From assembly GCF_025147485.1 (NCBI RefSeq), contig NZ_CP102263.1:1501501-1565500 (forward strand): a DNA stretch of 64,000 nt. The letters run 5' to 3'. The stretch's first letter is position 1; the number at the start of each line of letters is the position of its first letter. This DNA comes from Bacteroides uniformis. GTDB lineage: Bacteria > Bacteroidota > Bacteroidia > Bacteroidales > Bacteroidaceae. The notes beneath the pieces are model-generated. The model was not told the origin of the DNA, searched no databases, and saw only the letters and a list, made by a program, of their open reading frames with translations. The translations under genes were made by a program, and so were the position numbers. Positions 48,018-57,196 of the stretch are shown in pieces.

Positions 48018-51000
48018 TTACTTGCTGTATTCGCTCGGCGTCGCCCCGAATTGTTTCTTGAAGCTGGTCGAGAAATGGGACAGTGTACTGAATCCCGTCA
48101 TGTCCGCTATCTCTGAGATGGTATATTTCCCTTCCTTTATCAATTTGGCGGCACGGTTCAGCTTGTAGGTCTTGAAGAATACGCTGGGGTTCTCACCCGT
48201 CAGCCCCTTTACCTTGTAATAGAATTTGGTGCGGGAGATTTTCAGCAGCTCGGTCATGCGCGCCACGTCCAGTTCCGGATTGGAGAGTTCGTTTTCCATC
48301 AGGTGGTAAAGTTCGGTCATGAAGGTGTTGTCTTGCGGGGAGAGCACGTTCTCCTCAATCTCATCCGTTTGGGTGGAACGGCTCAGGAGACTGCGCACTT
48401 TCTCACGGTTCTTCAGCTGGGATTTGATAAGCGCCAGCAGGTAGTTGGGCTCGAAAGGTTTCGTTACGTAGGCATCTGCACCGGTATTCAGACCTTCCAC
48501 CTGGTTCTCTACAGTAGCTTTGGCTGTTACCAGTATCACGGGGATGTGGCATAGTTGCAAGTCTTCCTTTATCTGTCGGCAGAGGTCGTAACCGTTTCTT
48601 CCGGGCATCACTACATCGCTCAGTACGAGGTCGGGAGCTTCTTCGCTCATGGCTTTGAAGGCGCTGTCGGCATCGAAGCGGCAGACAACGTTGTAGACGG
48701 GAGAAAGCAGGGCCTTCAGGTAGTGGGCCACTTCCGTATCATCGTCTACCACCAGCAGGGTTTGCTTTTGTTGCCGGATGCTCTCTGTGTTTTCCAGTTG
48801 ATACTGTTCTTCCGTTTGTATCGGAAACGCCTTGTTCTGTTCTTCTTCGGGGAGGGTACATTCTTCGGGGGTATAGGAGAGGTCATTCACCGGCAGCAGC
48901 AGGGTGAAGACGGCTCCGCTTCCTTCGGTACGGTTACCGGCTTTCAGGTAGCCGTGATGCAGCAGCGCCAGGCTGCGGGCGTAGTACAAGCCGATGCCGG
49001 TTCCCCAGTTATAGGTGCCTTTGGATTGATTGTCCAGTTGGTAGTAGCGTTCGAATACCTTCTCCAACTGTTCCTCGGGGATTCCGTTCCCGCTGTCGGC
49101 CACGGCAACTTTGACGTATTGCGTGTCGATGTCTTTGTCGGTCAGCGTAAAGAGACGCGCAGCCTCTTCGCGGGTAATGACGTCGAAGCACAGTTCCACT
49201 TTCCCACCGTTCGGAGTGAACTTCAAGGCGTTTGAAAGCAGGTTTCCTACAATCTTGTCCAGCTTGTCCACGTCCAGCCACATGAGGAAAGTATCCTCCA
49301 GGCCATAAGTGTTCAGTGCGATGCCTTTCTCGTTGGCGTTGATGCGGAAAATATCTACAAAGCGTTGCAGTTGCGAGATGATGTCAGTCCGTTTCACTCG
49401 CAGCTTCAGGGTGTCATTCTCCAGTTTGTTGAAGTCCATCAGCTGGTTCACCAGACGGAGCATGCGCCCCACACTGCGTTGTACGATGTAAAGCAGTTGT
49501 TTGTTTTCTCCCTCTATCTTGGGACTTTCGCAAAGTTGTGTCACCGGGCCCGAAATCATGGTGAGCGGGGTGCGGAACTCGTGCGAGATGTTGGCAAAGA
49601 AACTCATGTTCATGCGGTTCACCCGTTGTTCCTGCTCCTTCTCAAGTTTGGCACGCCGGGTGGTTTCTTTTTCCTGCTTGATACGTAGCCAGGCACGGAT
49701 GAAGATACCGATGATGGCGGCGGCAATAAGCAGATAGATACACCATGCCCACCACGTTTGCCAAGGGGCGGGCTTTACGATGACGCGTATGGAATTCTCC
49801 CTTTCTACAATGCTCTTGTCGTTATTGGTTATTTTAACTTTGAAGGTGTAGGTACCGGCAGGCAGATTGGCATAGTAGGCCTCGCGGTTGTTGCGGGCAT
49901 CAATCCAATATTTGTCGAAACCGTCCATCTTGTAATAATAATGTACGCGTTCATATTCGCAGTAGTCCAGTGCGGCAAAGGAGATGCTGAAACCATTCTG
50001 ATTGTGGTCCAGGCAGATGTCCGGTCGGTAGGAGAGGTGCTTGTCTATACTTTCGCTGTCTTGTGGGCGTGCCAACCGGTTGTGTATCTTCAAATCCTCG
50101 AAGAGCAGTGGAATTTCCCGTTTGGTACTTACGTCCATAGGGTTGAAGAAAGTCAGCCCGTGCGTACCGCCAAAAACAAGTGTCCCGTCGGGCAGGCGGC
50201 ATGAAGAACGGTCGTAAAACTGATTGCCGCCTATGCCGTCGGCGGCATAGTAGTTGGTAAATTTCCCTACGGTGCGGTCATATTTGCCCAGCCCGTATTG
50301 TGTGCCTGCCCATATATTGCCTTGTGCATCTTCCTCAATGCAAGAGATGTCCCGGCAGGGTGTACCCTCTATGGTCTCGATTTTTCCGGTGGCGGCAGAA
50401 TAGTGCAGCAGTCCGTTGCTGACGGTCCCAATCCATACATCTCCACGACTGTCTTCGAAGATGTCGGTAGGGATGAATACTGAACGTTGGATACAAGCTT
50501 GCCAGTCGGTGTTCTCGAATGGTACTTCAGCGCTTTCCCAATTGTCGGGATTGATTTGCATGACTGGGTTCATGAAGGCAGTGGTCCACATCTTTCCGTT
50601 GTTGCGTGGAAGGAGTCCGGGTATGAAGGTTCCCGTCCAGGAAAATACTTTTGTTTGGACAAATTCTTTTTCTTTACGCTTTTTGGCATAAAGTTTAGGG
50701 CTGTATGTACCCACCCAAATTGTTCCACAACGATCTTGTGCAAACGACAGTGGTAGGAAGATGTCATGAATAGACTCTGTCTTCAGTATGCCGTTTTTAT
50801 AGCTGCATTTCATCACCTTGCTCGCATAGAGGGCCGCCAGCCAGATGTAGCCCTCATCATCTACGAATACGCGTGTGATGTCCGGTTTGTCGGTAGCGCT
50901 TTTTCCCGGAAGTCCAGCCGAGTCCACTTCTTTCACTTCGTGGCTGTCCATGTTGTAAACGTACAGCCCGTCTATCATGGTGGCCATCCAGAGATTTCGC

Positions 51001-52070
51001 TCCTTGTCCACTGCCACGGACAGCACTGACTTTCGGTTCAGGTATGAGCTGAGATGATTATTGGTGTTGAAACGTTCTTTATAGTTGTAACGCACGACAT
51101 AGCCTTGGTCTACAGAGCCTATCCACAGGTTTTTCTGTGAGTCGGTAAACATGGTGCTTATCTTGAAGTGAGGCACTTCGAAGGGAAAACCGTTTTCGCT
51201 CTGATGTATCACGTATCCTTCCACGTAGTTGTAGAGAAACATTCCTTGTTGGTCGGTATTCAGCAGCAGGCTGTTGCTGCCGTAAGGGTGGATGTAGTTG
51301 ACGTTGGCATGCAGCAGCAACGGATGGCTCCGAAGGGCTTGGGGTGTTTCCTTGAATTTGTGCGTATGTGTGTCGAACAATGTTATCTGGCGGTTTCCCG
51401 CCAGCCATAGGATTCCGTTGGTGTGCATGAAGAAGTGGGTGGGAAAAATGCCTTGCATTGGAATGGAGTCTTCCAGCGCTAGTGTGGAGGAGTTGTAGCG
51501 GCGCAGAGACAGTGGGGTCACTGCCCACAGTTTGTTGCTCTGGTCTATGAAGCAGCGGTTGTTGAAGGTATAGTTTGGGTCAAATATCTTGATGGGTACG
51601 TCAAATTTGTGTGTTTGTGGATTATATACGGCAAGGTTGTGCATCATGTTCAGAAAAATCTTTCCGTCTTTGTTCTCGAGTATTTGGATGCCGTTTTTAT
51701 TGGGGAAGTCCAGTGGGATATTTTGGAAATTATCTTTGTCTGTGTATAGGCTGGTTCCATTTACGGTGACTACCCACAACCGGCCTTGTGAATCACGGAA
51801 GAGGTCGTTGATTTGATTATCGGGTATATCCAGCGAGTCATCCGTACAGTAATACTGATGATATTCGTGTACATTATATTTGTTTACCCCTCGTGAAGTT
51901 CCTATCCAAATGTGTCCTTGTGCATCTTCGGCAAAGGCGGTGACCTTCTGATTGGAGAGGTCATTGGTGATGACGGGGCTTTCGATGCTGCCTTCCGGTG
52001 TGGGCTTTGTGTCCGACGGATTGCACGCGGTGATTAAACACAATAGAAGTAAGTATTTAATGTATTTCAT
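48018..52070 (-). CDS. Hybrid two-component system (HTCS) regulator of the PUL
   Basis: A 1350-residue inner-membrane sensor-regulator in one chain. After a signal/lipobox-like start (LLCLITACN), the periplasmic part is two seven-bladed propellers (repeated GxIWxGTxxGxxxY-type blades) and a Y_Y_Y domain near residues 695-770. One membrane helix follows, then a histidine-kinase domain with His about 830 in NISHEFRTPLT, an ATPase domain, a receiver with phosphoacceptor Asp about 1152 in LVLSDVVMPG, and an AraC-type HTH at the C terminus. HTCS proteins bind an oligosaccharide and switch on the adjacent PUL. It is divergent from the esterase/susCD genes, with repeated TTTGAAC sites between. Confidence 0.96.
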   Translation of the reverse strand: MKYIKYLLLLCLITACNPSDTKPTPEGSIESPVITNDLSNQKVTAFAEDAQGHIWIGTSRGVNKYNVHEYHQYYCTDDSLDIPDNQINDLFRDSQGRLWVVTVNGTSLYTDKDNFQNIPLDFPNKNGIQILENKDGKIFLNMMHNLAVYNPQTHKFDVPIKIFDPNYTFNNRCFIDQSNKLWAVTPLSLRRYNSSTLALEDSIPMQGIFPTHFFMHTNGILWLAGNRQITLFDTHTHKFKETPQALRSHPLLLHANVNYIHPYGSNSLLLNTDQQGMFLYNYVEGYVIHQSENGFPFEVPHFKISTMFTDSQKNLWIGSVDQGYVVRYNYKERFNTNNHLSSYLNRKSVLSVAVDKERNLWMATMIDGLYVYNMDSHEVKEVDSAGLPGKSATDKPDITRVFVDDEGYIWLAALYASKVMKCSYKNGILKTESIHDIFLPLSFAQDRCGTIWVGTYSPKLYAKKRKEKEFVQTKVFSWTGTFIPGLLPRNNGKMWTTAFMNPVMQINPDNWESAEVPFENTDWQACIQRSVFIPTDIFEDSRGDVWIGTVSNGLLHYSAATGKIETIEGTPCRDISCIEEDAQGNIWAGTQYGLGKYDRTVGKFTNYYAADGIGGNQFYDRSSCRLPDGTLVFGGTHGLTFFNPMDVSTKREIPLLFEDLKIHNRLARPQDSESIDKHLSYRPDICLDHNQNGFSISFAALDYCEYERVHYYYKMDGFDKYWIDARNNREAYYANLPAGTYTFKVKITNNDKSIVERENSIRVIVKPAPWQTWWAWCIYLLIAAAIIGIFIRAWLRIKQEKETTRRAKLEKEQEQRVNRMNMSFFANISHEFRTPLTMISGPVTQLCESPKIEGENKQLLYIVQRSVGRMLRLVNQLMDFNKLENDTLKLRVKRTDIISQLQRFVDIFRINANEKGIALNTYGLEDTFLMWLDVDKLDKIVGNLLSNALKFTPNGGKVELCFDVITREEAARLFTLTDKDIDTQYVKVAVADSGNGIPEEQLEKVFERYYQLDNQSKGTYNWGTGIGLYYARSLALLHHGYLKAGNRTEGSGAVFTLLLPVNDLSYTPEECTLPEEEQNKAFPIQTEEQYQLENTESIRQQKQTLLVVDDDTEVAHYLKALLSPVYNVVCRFDADSAFKAMSEEAPDLVLSDVVMPGRNGYDLCRQIKEDLQLCHIPVILVTAKATVENQVEGLNTGADAYVTKPFEPNYLLALIKSQLKNREKVRSLLSRSTQTDEIEENVLSPQDNTFMTELYHLMENELSNPELDVARMTELLKISRTKFYYKVKGLTGENPSVFFKTYKLNRAAKLIKEGKYTISEIADMTGFSTLSHFSTSFKKQFGATPSEYSK

Positions 52071-52189
52071 AATATATAGTGTAGACTAAAAGCATTGGCA
52101 TGTCATCCATTTGTTTTGTTCAACGAATCTCTGCATTACGATGCGAAAATACTCATAAAAATTGAGAGAGAGACTGCCGGAGAGCATGT

Positions 52190-52259
52190 TTTGAACAAAT
52201 CTGCAAACATTTGAACATTGGAGAAAGCTGTTTTGAACATCGGGGAAAGCCGTTTGGAT
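52190..52259. promoter_or_regulatory. Phased TTTGAAC direct repeats, probable HTCS operator
   Basis: TTTGAAC occurs at 52190, 52210 and 52232, with a degenerate TTTGGAT at 52253: steps of 20, 22 and 21 bases, i.e. two helical turns. The last two full copies extend to TTTGAACATyGGrGAAAGCyG. Direct repeats at this spacing suit an AraC-type DNA-binding domain such as that of the divergent HTCS. The array ends about 30 bases upstream of the PUL -7 element. Confidence 0.65.
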
Positions 52260-52290
52260 AACGTAGAAAATCCTTCTGGGGAGAATGTGC

Positions 52291-52298
52291 TAATATTG
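52291..52298 (+). promoter_or_regulatory. -7-like element of the PUL
   Basis: TAATATTG followed by C, one mismatch to TAnnTTTG, lies 31 bases before the ATG at 52330. The weak match is consistent with dependence on the HTCS. Confidence 0.45.
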
Positions 52299-52329
52299 CA
52301 ATCATAAAAACATAAAACTAATACATAAT

Positions 52330-53985
52330 ATGAAAAAGCAATTCTTGTCAGTGTTAGCATTCTCCGCCATCCTACTTTCCTCGTGCGGAGGGACAGCTAA
52401 AATAGAGAAAGCATCTGCTTGTGGGCAGGAGGGGGAGATTACGGCTTCTTCGGCAACCGCCATTGCCGAGACCGAATCAGGAAAAGTAGCCGGATATGTG
52501 GAAAATGGTATCTATATATATAAAGGTATCCCATATGCCAAAGCCGAACGTTTTATGCCGCCCGTGGCCGCTGATAAATGGGAAGGCGTCCGCAGCAGCC
52601 GTGCCTATGGCCCTACTTGTCCGCAAGGCAAGCGCATGGGATGGTACAGCGACGAGCAGGCGTTTGCCTTCAACTGGGATGACGGTTATCCTGACGAGAA
52701 TTGTCTGCGGGTGAATATCTGGACACCGGGACTGAAAGACGGGAAGAAACGCCCCGTCATGGTGTGGCTGCATGGTGGAGGTTATTCCGCCGGCAGTGGT
52801 CAGGAGCTTCCCTCGTATGACGGAACAAATCTGGCAAAGAAAGGGGATGCAGTGGTTGTGACGCTGAATCATCGTCTCAACGTCCTGGGTTTTCTCGACC
52901 TTTCCGCCTATGGCGATAAATATGCAAAATCGGGCAATGCCGGACTGCTTGATCTGGTGGCGGCACTGCAATGGGTGAATAAGAATATAGAATCCTTCGG
53001 TGGAGATGCTCGGAATGTTACCATTTTCGGTCAATCCGGTGGAGGAGGCAAGGTCTCTACGCTACTTGCCACGCCATCGGCGAGAGGCTTGTTCCATAAA
53101 GCCATTGTACAAAGCGGATCTATGCTTCGCACGATGGAGCAAAAGTATTCTCGTCGCATTGGCAGTGCCGTGATGGAAGAACTTGGTCTGAAGGCTTCGC
53201 AGATAGACGAACTCTGCAAGATGCCGTATGACAAGGTGCTTGCCGCCGGTGACAAGGCGATAGCCAAAGTGCGTGCAGAGGCAGAGAAGGAGGGGGTGTC
53301 TTCCTTCATTTTTGGCTGGGCGCCTACGGTGGACGGCGATGTACTGCCCGTACAGCCTTTCGACCCTCAAGCTCCAGCACAAAGCAAGGGCATTCCGGTA
53401 ATGATTGGCACTACTCTGCACGAATTTACCATGAGTACTTATGTCCCCGCTTTTCGTACCATTACCAAAGAAAAAGCGGTGGAATTCCTGCAAAAGAAAT
53501 ACGGCGAACGTACGGACGAGTTCCTTACCGCTTTCGAGAAAGCCTACCCCGGCTATCAGCCTAAAGATTTGGTGGATGTGGACTTCGTGTTCCGTCCCGG
53601 TGCTGTGGAGCAGGCTAAACTGAAAGCTGCGCAGCAGGGTGCTCCGGTCTATATGTACATGTTCGCGTGGGAATCGCCCGTACTTGACGGCATGTTTCGC
53701 AGCACGCACTGCATGGACATTCCCTTTGCCTTCAACAATGTAGTGCGCCACGCTTCCATGACCGGGGGTGGCGCTGAAGCACAAGCTTTGGGCGAAAAGA
53801 TGAGCAGCGCGTGGTTGAACTTTGCCCGTACGGGCAATCCCAATGCCGAAGGGTTACCCGAGTGGGAACCTTATACCGCAGAAAAGGGAGCAACGATGAT
53901 TTTCAATAACGATTGCCAAGTGAAGTATAACCATGACAAGGAACTGCTGGAGGTAGTGATGGCATTTCCTACACGTGGGTTCTGA
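52330..53985 (+). CDS. Type-B carboxylesterase lipoprotein
   Basis: A 551-residue alpha/beta-hydrolase of the carboxylesterase type B family with lipoprotein signal (AFSAILLSSC, Cys19). The oxyanion region is VWLHGGGYSAGSG. The nucleophile elbow reads FGQSGGGGKV, GxSxG with Gln and Gly in place of the usual E and A. It probably removes ester groups from a polysaccharide at the cell surface or in the periplasm. First gene of the PUL, 49 bases before susC. Confidence 0.88.
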   Translation: MKKQFLSVLAFSAILLSSCGGTAKIEKASACGQEGEITASSATAIAETESGKVAGYVENGIYIYKGIPYAKAERFMPPVAADKWEGVRSSRAYGPTCPQGKRMGWYSDEQAFAFNWDDGYPDENCLRVNIWTPGLKDGKKRPVMVWLHGGGYSAGSGQELPSYDGTNLAKKGDAVVVTLNHRLNVLGFLDLSAYGDKYAKSGNAGLLDLVAALQWVNKNIESFGGDARNVTIFGQSGGGGKVSTLLATPSARGLFHKAIVQSGSMLRTMEQKYSRRIGSAVMEELGLKASQIDELCKMPYDKVLAAGDKAIAKVRAEAEKEGVSSFIFGWAPTVDGDVLPVQPFDPQAPAQSKGIPVMIGTTLHEFTMSTYVPAFRTITKEKAVEFLQKKYGERTDEFLTAFEKAYPGYQPKDLVDVDFVFRPGAVEQAKLKAAQQGAPVYMYMFAWESPVLDGMFRSTHCMDIPFAFNNVVRHASMTGGGAEAQALGEKMSSAWLNFARTGNPNAEGLPEWEPYTAEKGATMIFNNDCQVKYNHDKELLEVVMAFPTRGF

Positions 53986-54034
53986 CACTTTCTTAAGAAA
54001 CCTTTTATTATTAACATAAATCTAATTTAATCAA

Positions 54035-57000
54035 ATGAAACAAAATCTGAAGCAAACAGCTCGGAAGAGACTTGCAGCTATGGCACTCTTCCTATTGATC
54101 TGTCTTCCTTTCAGTCTGGCACAAGCCCAGACTATAAAGGTGAACGGTAGGGTTACTGACGACCTGAATGAACCGATGATTGGCGTGAGTATCTTTGAGA
54201 AAGGCACTACCAACGGTGTCATTACGGATATGGACGGCAACTACTCTTTGTCTGTGAAAGAAGGAGCGACGATTGTCTATTCCTACATCGGCTACCTGAC
54301 ACAAGAAAAGAAAGCAGTGGCAGGAGTAATGAATGTGATATTGAAAGAAGACACTAAAACGCTGGATGAAGTGGTGGTGGTAGGTTATGGCGTGCAGAAG
54401 AAAAGTTCACTGACCGGTGCCGTATCTTCGGTAAAATCAGAAGATATGGAAGCACGTACCATTACCCGTGCTGAGCAGGCATTGCAGGGTAAAACTGCTG
54501 GTGTGCAAGTGCTCAGTGCATCTGCTAAACCGGGTGCTTCTCCACAGGTGCGTATCCGTGGAATAAGTTCTAACGGCTCTTGCGATCCGCTGTATGTAGT
54601 GGATGGACGTATTGCCAGCGATATTGGTGGTATTGACCCTAATGACATTGAGTCTATGGAAGTTTTGAAGGATGGTGCTTCTGCAGCTATCTATGGCGCT
54701 GCTGCCGGTAACGGTGTAGTATTGATTACTACAAAGAAAGGAAAAGGAAACGGTAAAATCACATACGATTTTCAATATACTTCACAGAGTTTGGGTAAAG
54801 TACCCGAAGTAATGAATGCTGCGCAGTATAAGGAATTCTTCTTGGAAAACAAGAAGCTTACCCAGAGTGCTTTTGATACCTATTGGGATGGAAAAACCGA
54901 TACGGATTGGGTCGATGAGGCTTTTGAAAACAGTTCGATGGTACGTCATAATGTGACTTTCCAAGGTGGTAGCGACAGAGGTTCTTTCTATCTGTCATTG
55001 TCCCACCTTGATAACGACGGTATGATTGTCGGCAATGCCGATACTTATGAACGACTCACGGGAATGGTAAATGCCAGCTGGAAAATCAAACCTTGGCTGG
55101 AGGTAGGTACCAATAATCAGATTGAGCACTACAAAACTCAGTCCGTAGCCGAGGGCAATGAGTATGGTAGCATGATGCTTTCTGTATTACAATTAGACCC
55201 TCTGACCAAGCCTCTTTATCCTATTGATGACTTGCCGTTGAATATGGCTACCATCTATAAGGATCATAAGAATATGTTGGGCGATGGAAACGGCAACCTT
55301 TATGGTGTATCAGCTTTCACTGGCAATGCCGAAGCTATCAATCCTTTTGCCATGCGTGACAACTCTTATACCAAGAACAGAGGCTTTAATATCAATGGTT
55401 CTACTTATTTGAATTTTATGCCTATCAAGGGGCTTACCGTTACTTCTCGTCTTTCTTATCGTTTGGCTTCAACTTCCTCTTATGGCGTGGGGCAATCTTA
55501 TTACTATACTGACAAGGCTAAACGTGATTGGGTGGAGGTTTCGGCTTCGGATTATAGCCCAACCTATTATCAGTGGGAGAACTTTTTGAACTACACCCGT
55601 TCTTTTGGCAAACACAACGCAACATTGATGTTGGGAACTTCTTATAGTCAGAGCCGTTCTTATGGCGTTAGCGGAAGTAAGAAGGGATATAATGAAGATA
55701 CTACAGATATGTGGGGAAATGTGATTAACAGAGTTTCGCATTTGGGTTTCTTGCAGAATGATCCTAATTTCTTCTACTTTGCCTATGCTACATCTGATGC
55801 TGTAAAGGATGTAAGTGGTGGTGAGCCTACCTATACTCGTAAATTATCTTACTTCGGACGTTTGAATTATGACTATGCCGGAAAGTACATGGCTCAGTTC
55901 TCACTGCGTGCCGATGCTGCTGACCTCTCTGTGTTGCCAAAGAACAAACGTTGGGGCTATTTCCCGGCAGTTTCTTTGGGTTGGGTTCTTTCGGAGGAAA
56001 ATTTTATGAAAGGAACTGAAGACTGGCTGTCACAATTAAAGCTCCGTGCCAGTTGGGGACAGAATGGTTCTACTGCATCATTGGGCGGTTATAAATGGAA
56101 TGTATCAATTGGTGCTACCGGGCATTTGGCTGTAGGTGATAATAATAATTTCTCTTACATCAATGGTTATGCTCCCTCTGCTACCGGTAATGACGGACTT
56201 AAATGGGAAACTTCTGAACAAACCAATATAGGTATTGATGCCCGTTTCTTGAATAGCCGTTTGACTGTTACAGCCGATTATTTCCATAAAAAGACAAAAG
56301 ACCTGATTGTTTCGGGCATTAAGGCTTCAACTGTAGTAGGTAACAGTTTCTCGCCAGTTAATGCCGGTAATATTACGAACAAGGGGTTTGAATTGGAACT
56401 GGGATGGCAAGATCGTATTGGTGACTTTGCTTATGGTGTCCGTGCCAACGTTGCTACATTGAAGAATAAAGTGACCAAGATGCATGAGTCTTTATCAAGT
56501 ATTGATGGGGCTACTTATGTGACTTATGGAGCCATTACTCGTTTTGAGGTAGGTAAGCCCGCGTGGTATTTTTATGGTTATGATTTCATGGGTGTGGATT
56601 CAAAAACCGGTGAGCCAATCTTTAGAGATATTGATGGTGTAGAAGGTATTACGGATAATGATAAGACAGAAATTGGTAAGGGAATTGCCGACTATACTTA
56701 TGGTATTACCTTGAATGCAGCTTGGAAGGGATTTGATTTTATCTTGTTTGGTACGGGTTCTCAAGGTAACGATGTGTTCTGTGGCTTGAACCGTGTGGAT
56801 TACAATTTGAATCAGCTGACTTATTTTACAAAAAACCGCTGGACAGAAAGCAATCGCAATGGGAAGACTCCTGCATCAGGCGCTACAGATTATACCAAGT
56901 ATCTGACTTCTTCCGGTTGTGTATTTGACGGTTCTTATTTTAAAATTAAACAGATTCAGTTAGGTTATTCTTTCCCGAAGCAACTGATTAAGAAGGTAGC

Positions 57001-57166
57001 AATTGAAAATCTACGTATATATGGCTCACTTGAGGACTTCTTTACTTTTACAGACTATCCTGGTTTTGACCCTGAAGTTACCGGTGTCGGAAATTCATTA
57101 GGTGTGGATAAAGGTAGTTATCCTAATTCAAAGAAGGTTGTTCTTGGTTTGAGTGTGACATTCTGA
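54035..57166 (+). CDS. SusC/RagA-family TonB-dependent glycan importer
   Basis: A 1043-residue outer-membrane receptor. Signal peptide (LFLLICLPFSLAQAQ), carboxypeptidase-regulatory-like domain (IKVNGRVTDDLNEPMIGVSI), TonB-box region ending TLDEVVVVGYGVQKK, plug with VRIRGISSNGSCDPLYVVDG, then the 22-stranded barrel ending in VVLGLSVTF. It imports oligosaccharides in complex with the SusD-like lipoprotein encoded 30 bases downstream. Glycan specificity is not readable from the barrel. Confidence 0.96.
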   Translation: MKQNLKQTARKRLAAMALFLLICLPFSLAQAQTIKVNGRVTDDLNEPMIGVSIFEKGTTNGVITDMDGNYSLSVKEGATIVYSYIGYLTQEKKAVAGVMNVILKEDTKTLDEVVVVGYGVQKKSSLTGAVSSVKSEDMEARTITRAEQALQGKTAGVQVLSASAKPGASPQVRIRGISSNGSCDPLYVVDGRIASDIGGIDPNDIESMEVLKDGASAAIYGAAAGNGVVLITTKKGKGNGKITYDFQYTSQSLGKVPEVMNAAQYKEFFLENKKLTQSAFDTYWDGKTDTDWVDEAFENSSMVRHNVTFQGGSDRGSFYLSLSHLDNDGMIVGNADTYERLTGMVNASWKIKPWLEVGTNNQIEHYKTQSVAEGNEYGSMMLSVLQLDPLTKPLYPIDDLPLNMATIYKDHKNMLGDGNGNLYGVSAFTGNAEAINPFAMRDNSYTKNRGFNINGSTYLNFMPIKGLTVTSRLSYRLASTSSYGVGQSYYYTDKAKRDWVEVSASDYSPTYYQWENFLNYTRSFGKHNATLMLGTSYSQSRSYGVSGSKKGYNEDTTDMWGNVINRVSHLGFLQNDPNFFYFAYATSDAVKDVSGGEPTYTRKLSYFGRLNYDYAGKYMAQFSLRADAADLSVLPKNKRWGYFPAVSLGWVLSEENFMKGTEDWLSQLKLRASWGQNGSTASLGGYKWNVSIGATGHLAVGDNNNFSYINGYAPSATGNDGLKWETSEQTNIGIDARFLNSRLTVTADYFHKKTKDLIVSGIKASTVVGNSFSPVNAGNITNKGFELELGWQDRIGDFAYGVRANVATLKNKVTKMHESLSSIDGATYVTYGAITRFEVGKPAWYFYGYDFMGVDSKTGEPIFRDIDGVEGITDNDKTEIGKGIADYTYGITLNAAWKGFDFILFGTGSQGNDVFCGLNRVDYNLNQLTYFTKNRWTESNRNGKTPASGATDYTKYLTSSGCVFDGSYFKIKQIQLGYSFPKQLIKKVAIENLRIYGSLEDFFTFTDYPGFDPEVTGVGNSLGVDKGSYPNSKKVVLGLSVTF

Positions 57167-57196
57167 TTTTTATGAACTTATTAAAATGAAAAACAT

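Noticed and set aside
52136..52360. 74-codon minus-strand frame between the HTCS and the carboxylesterase
   Set aside because: It crosses the repeated TTTGAAC operator and the start of the carboxylesterase; composition is low in complexity and no domain is visible.
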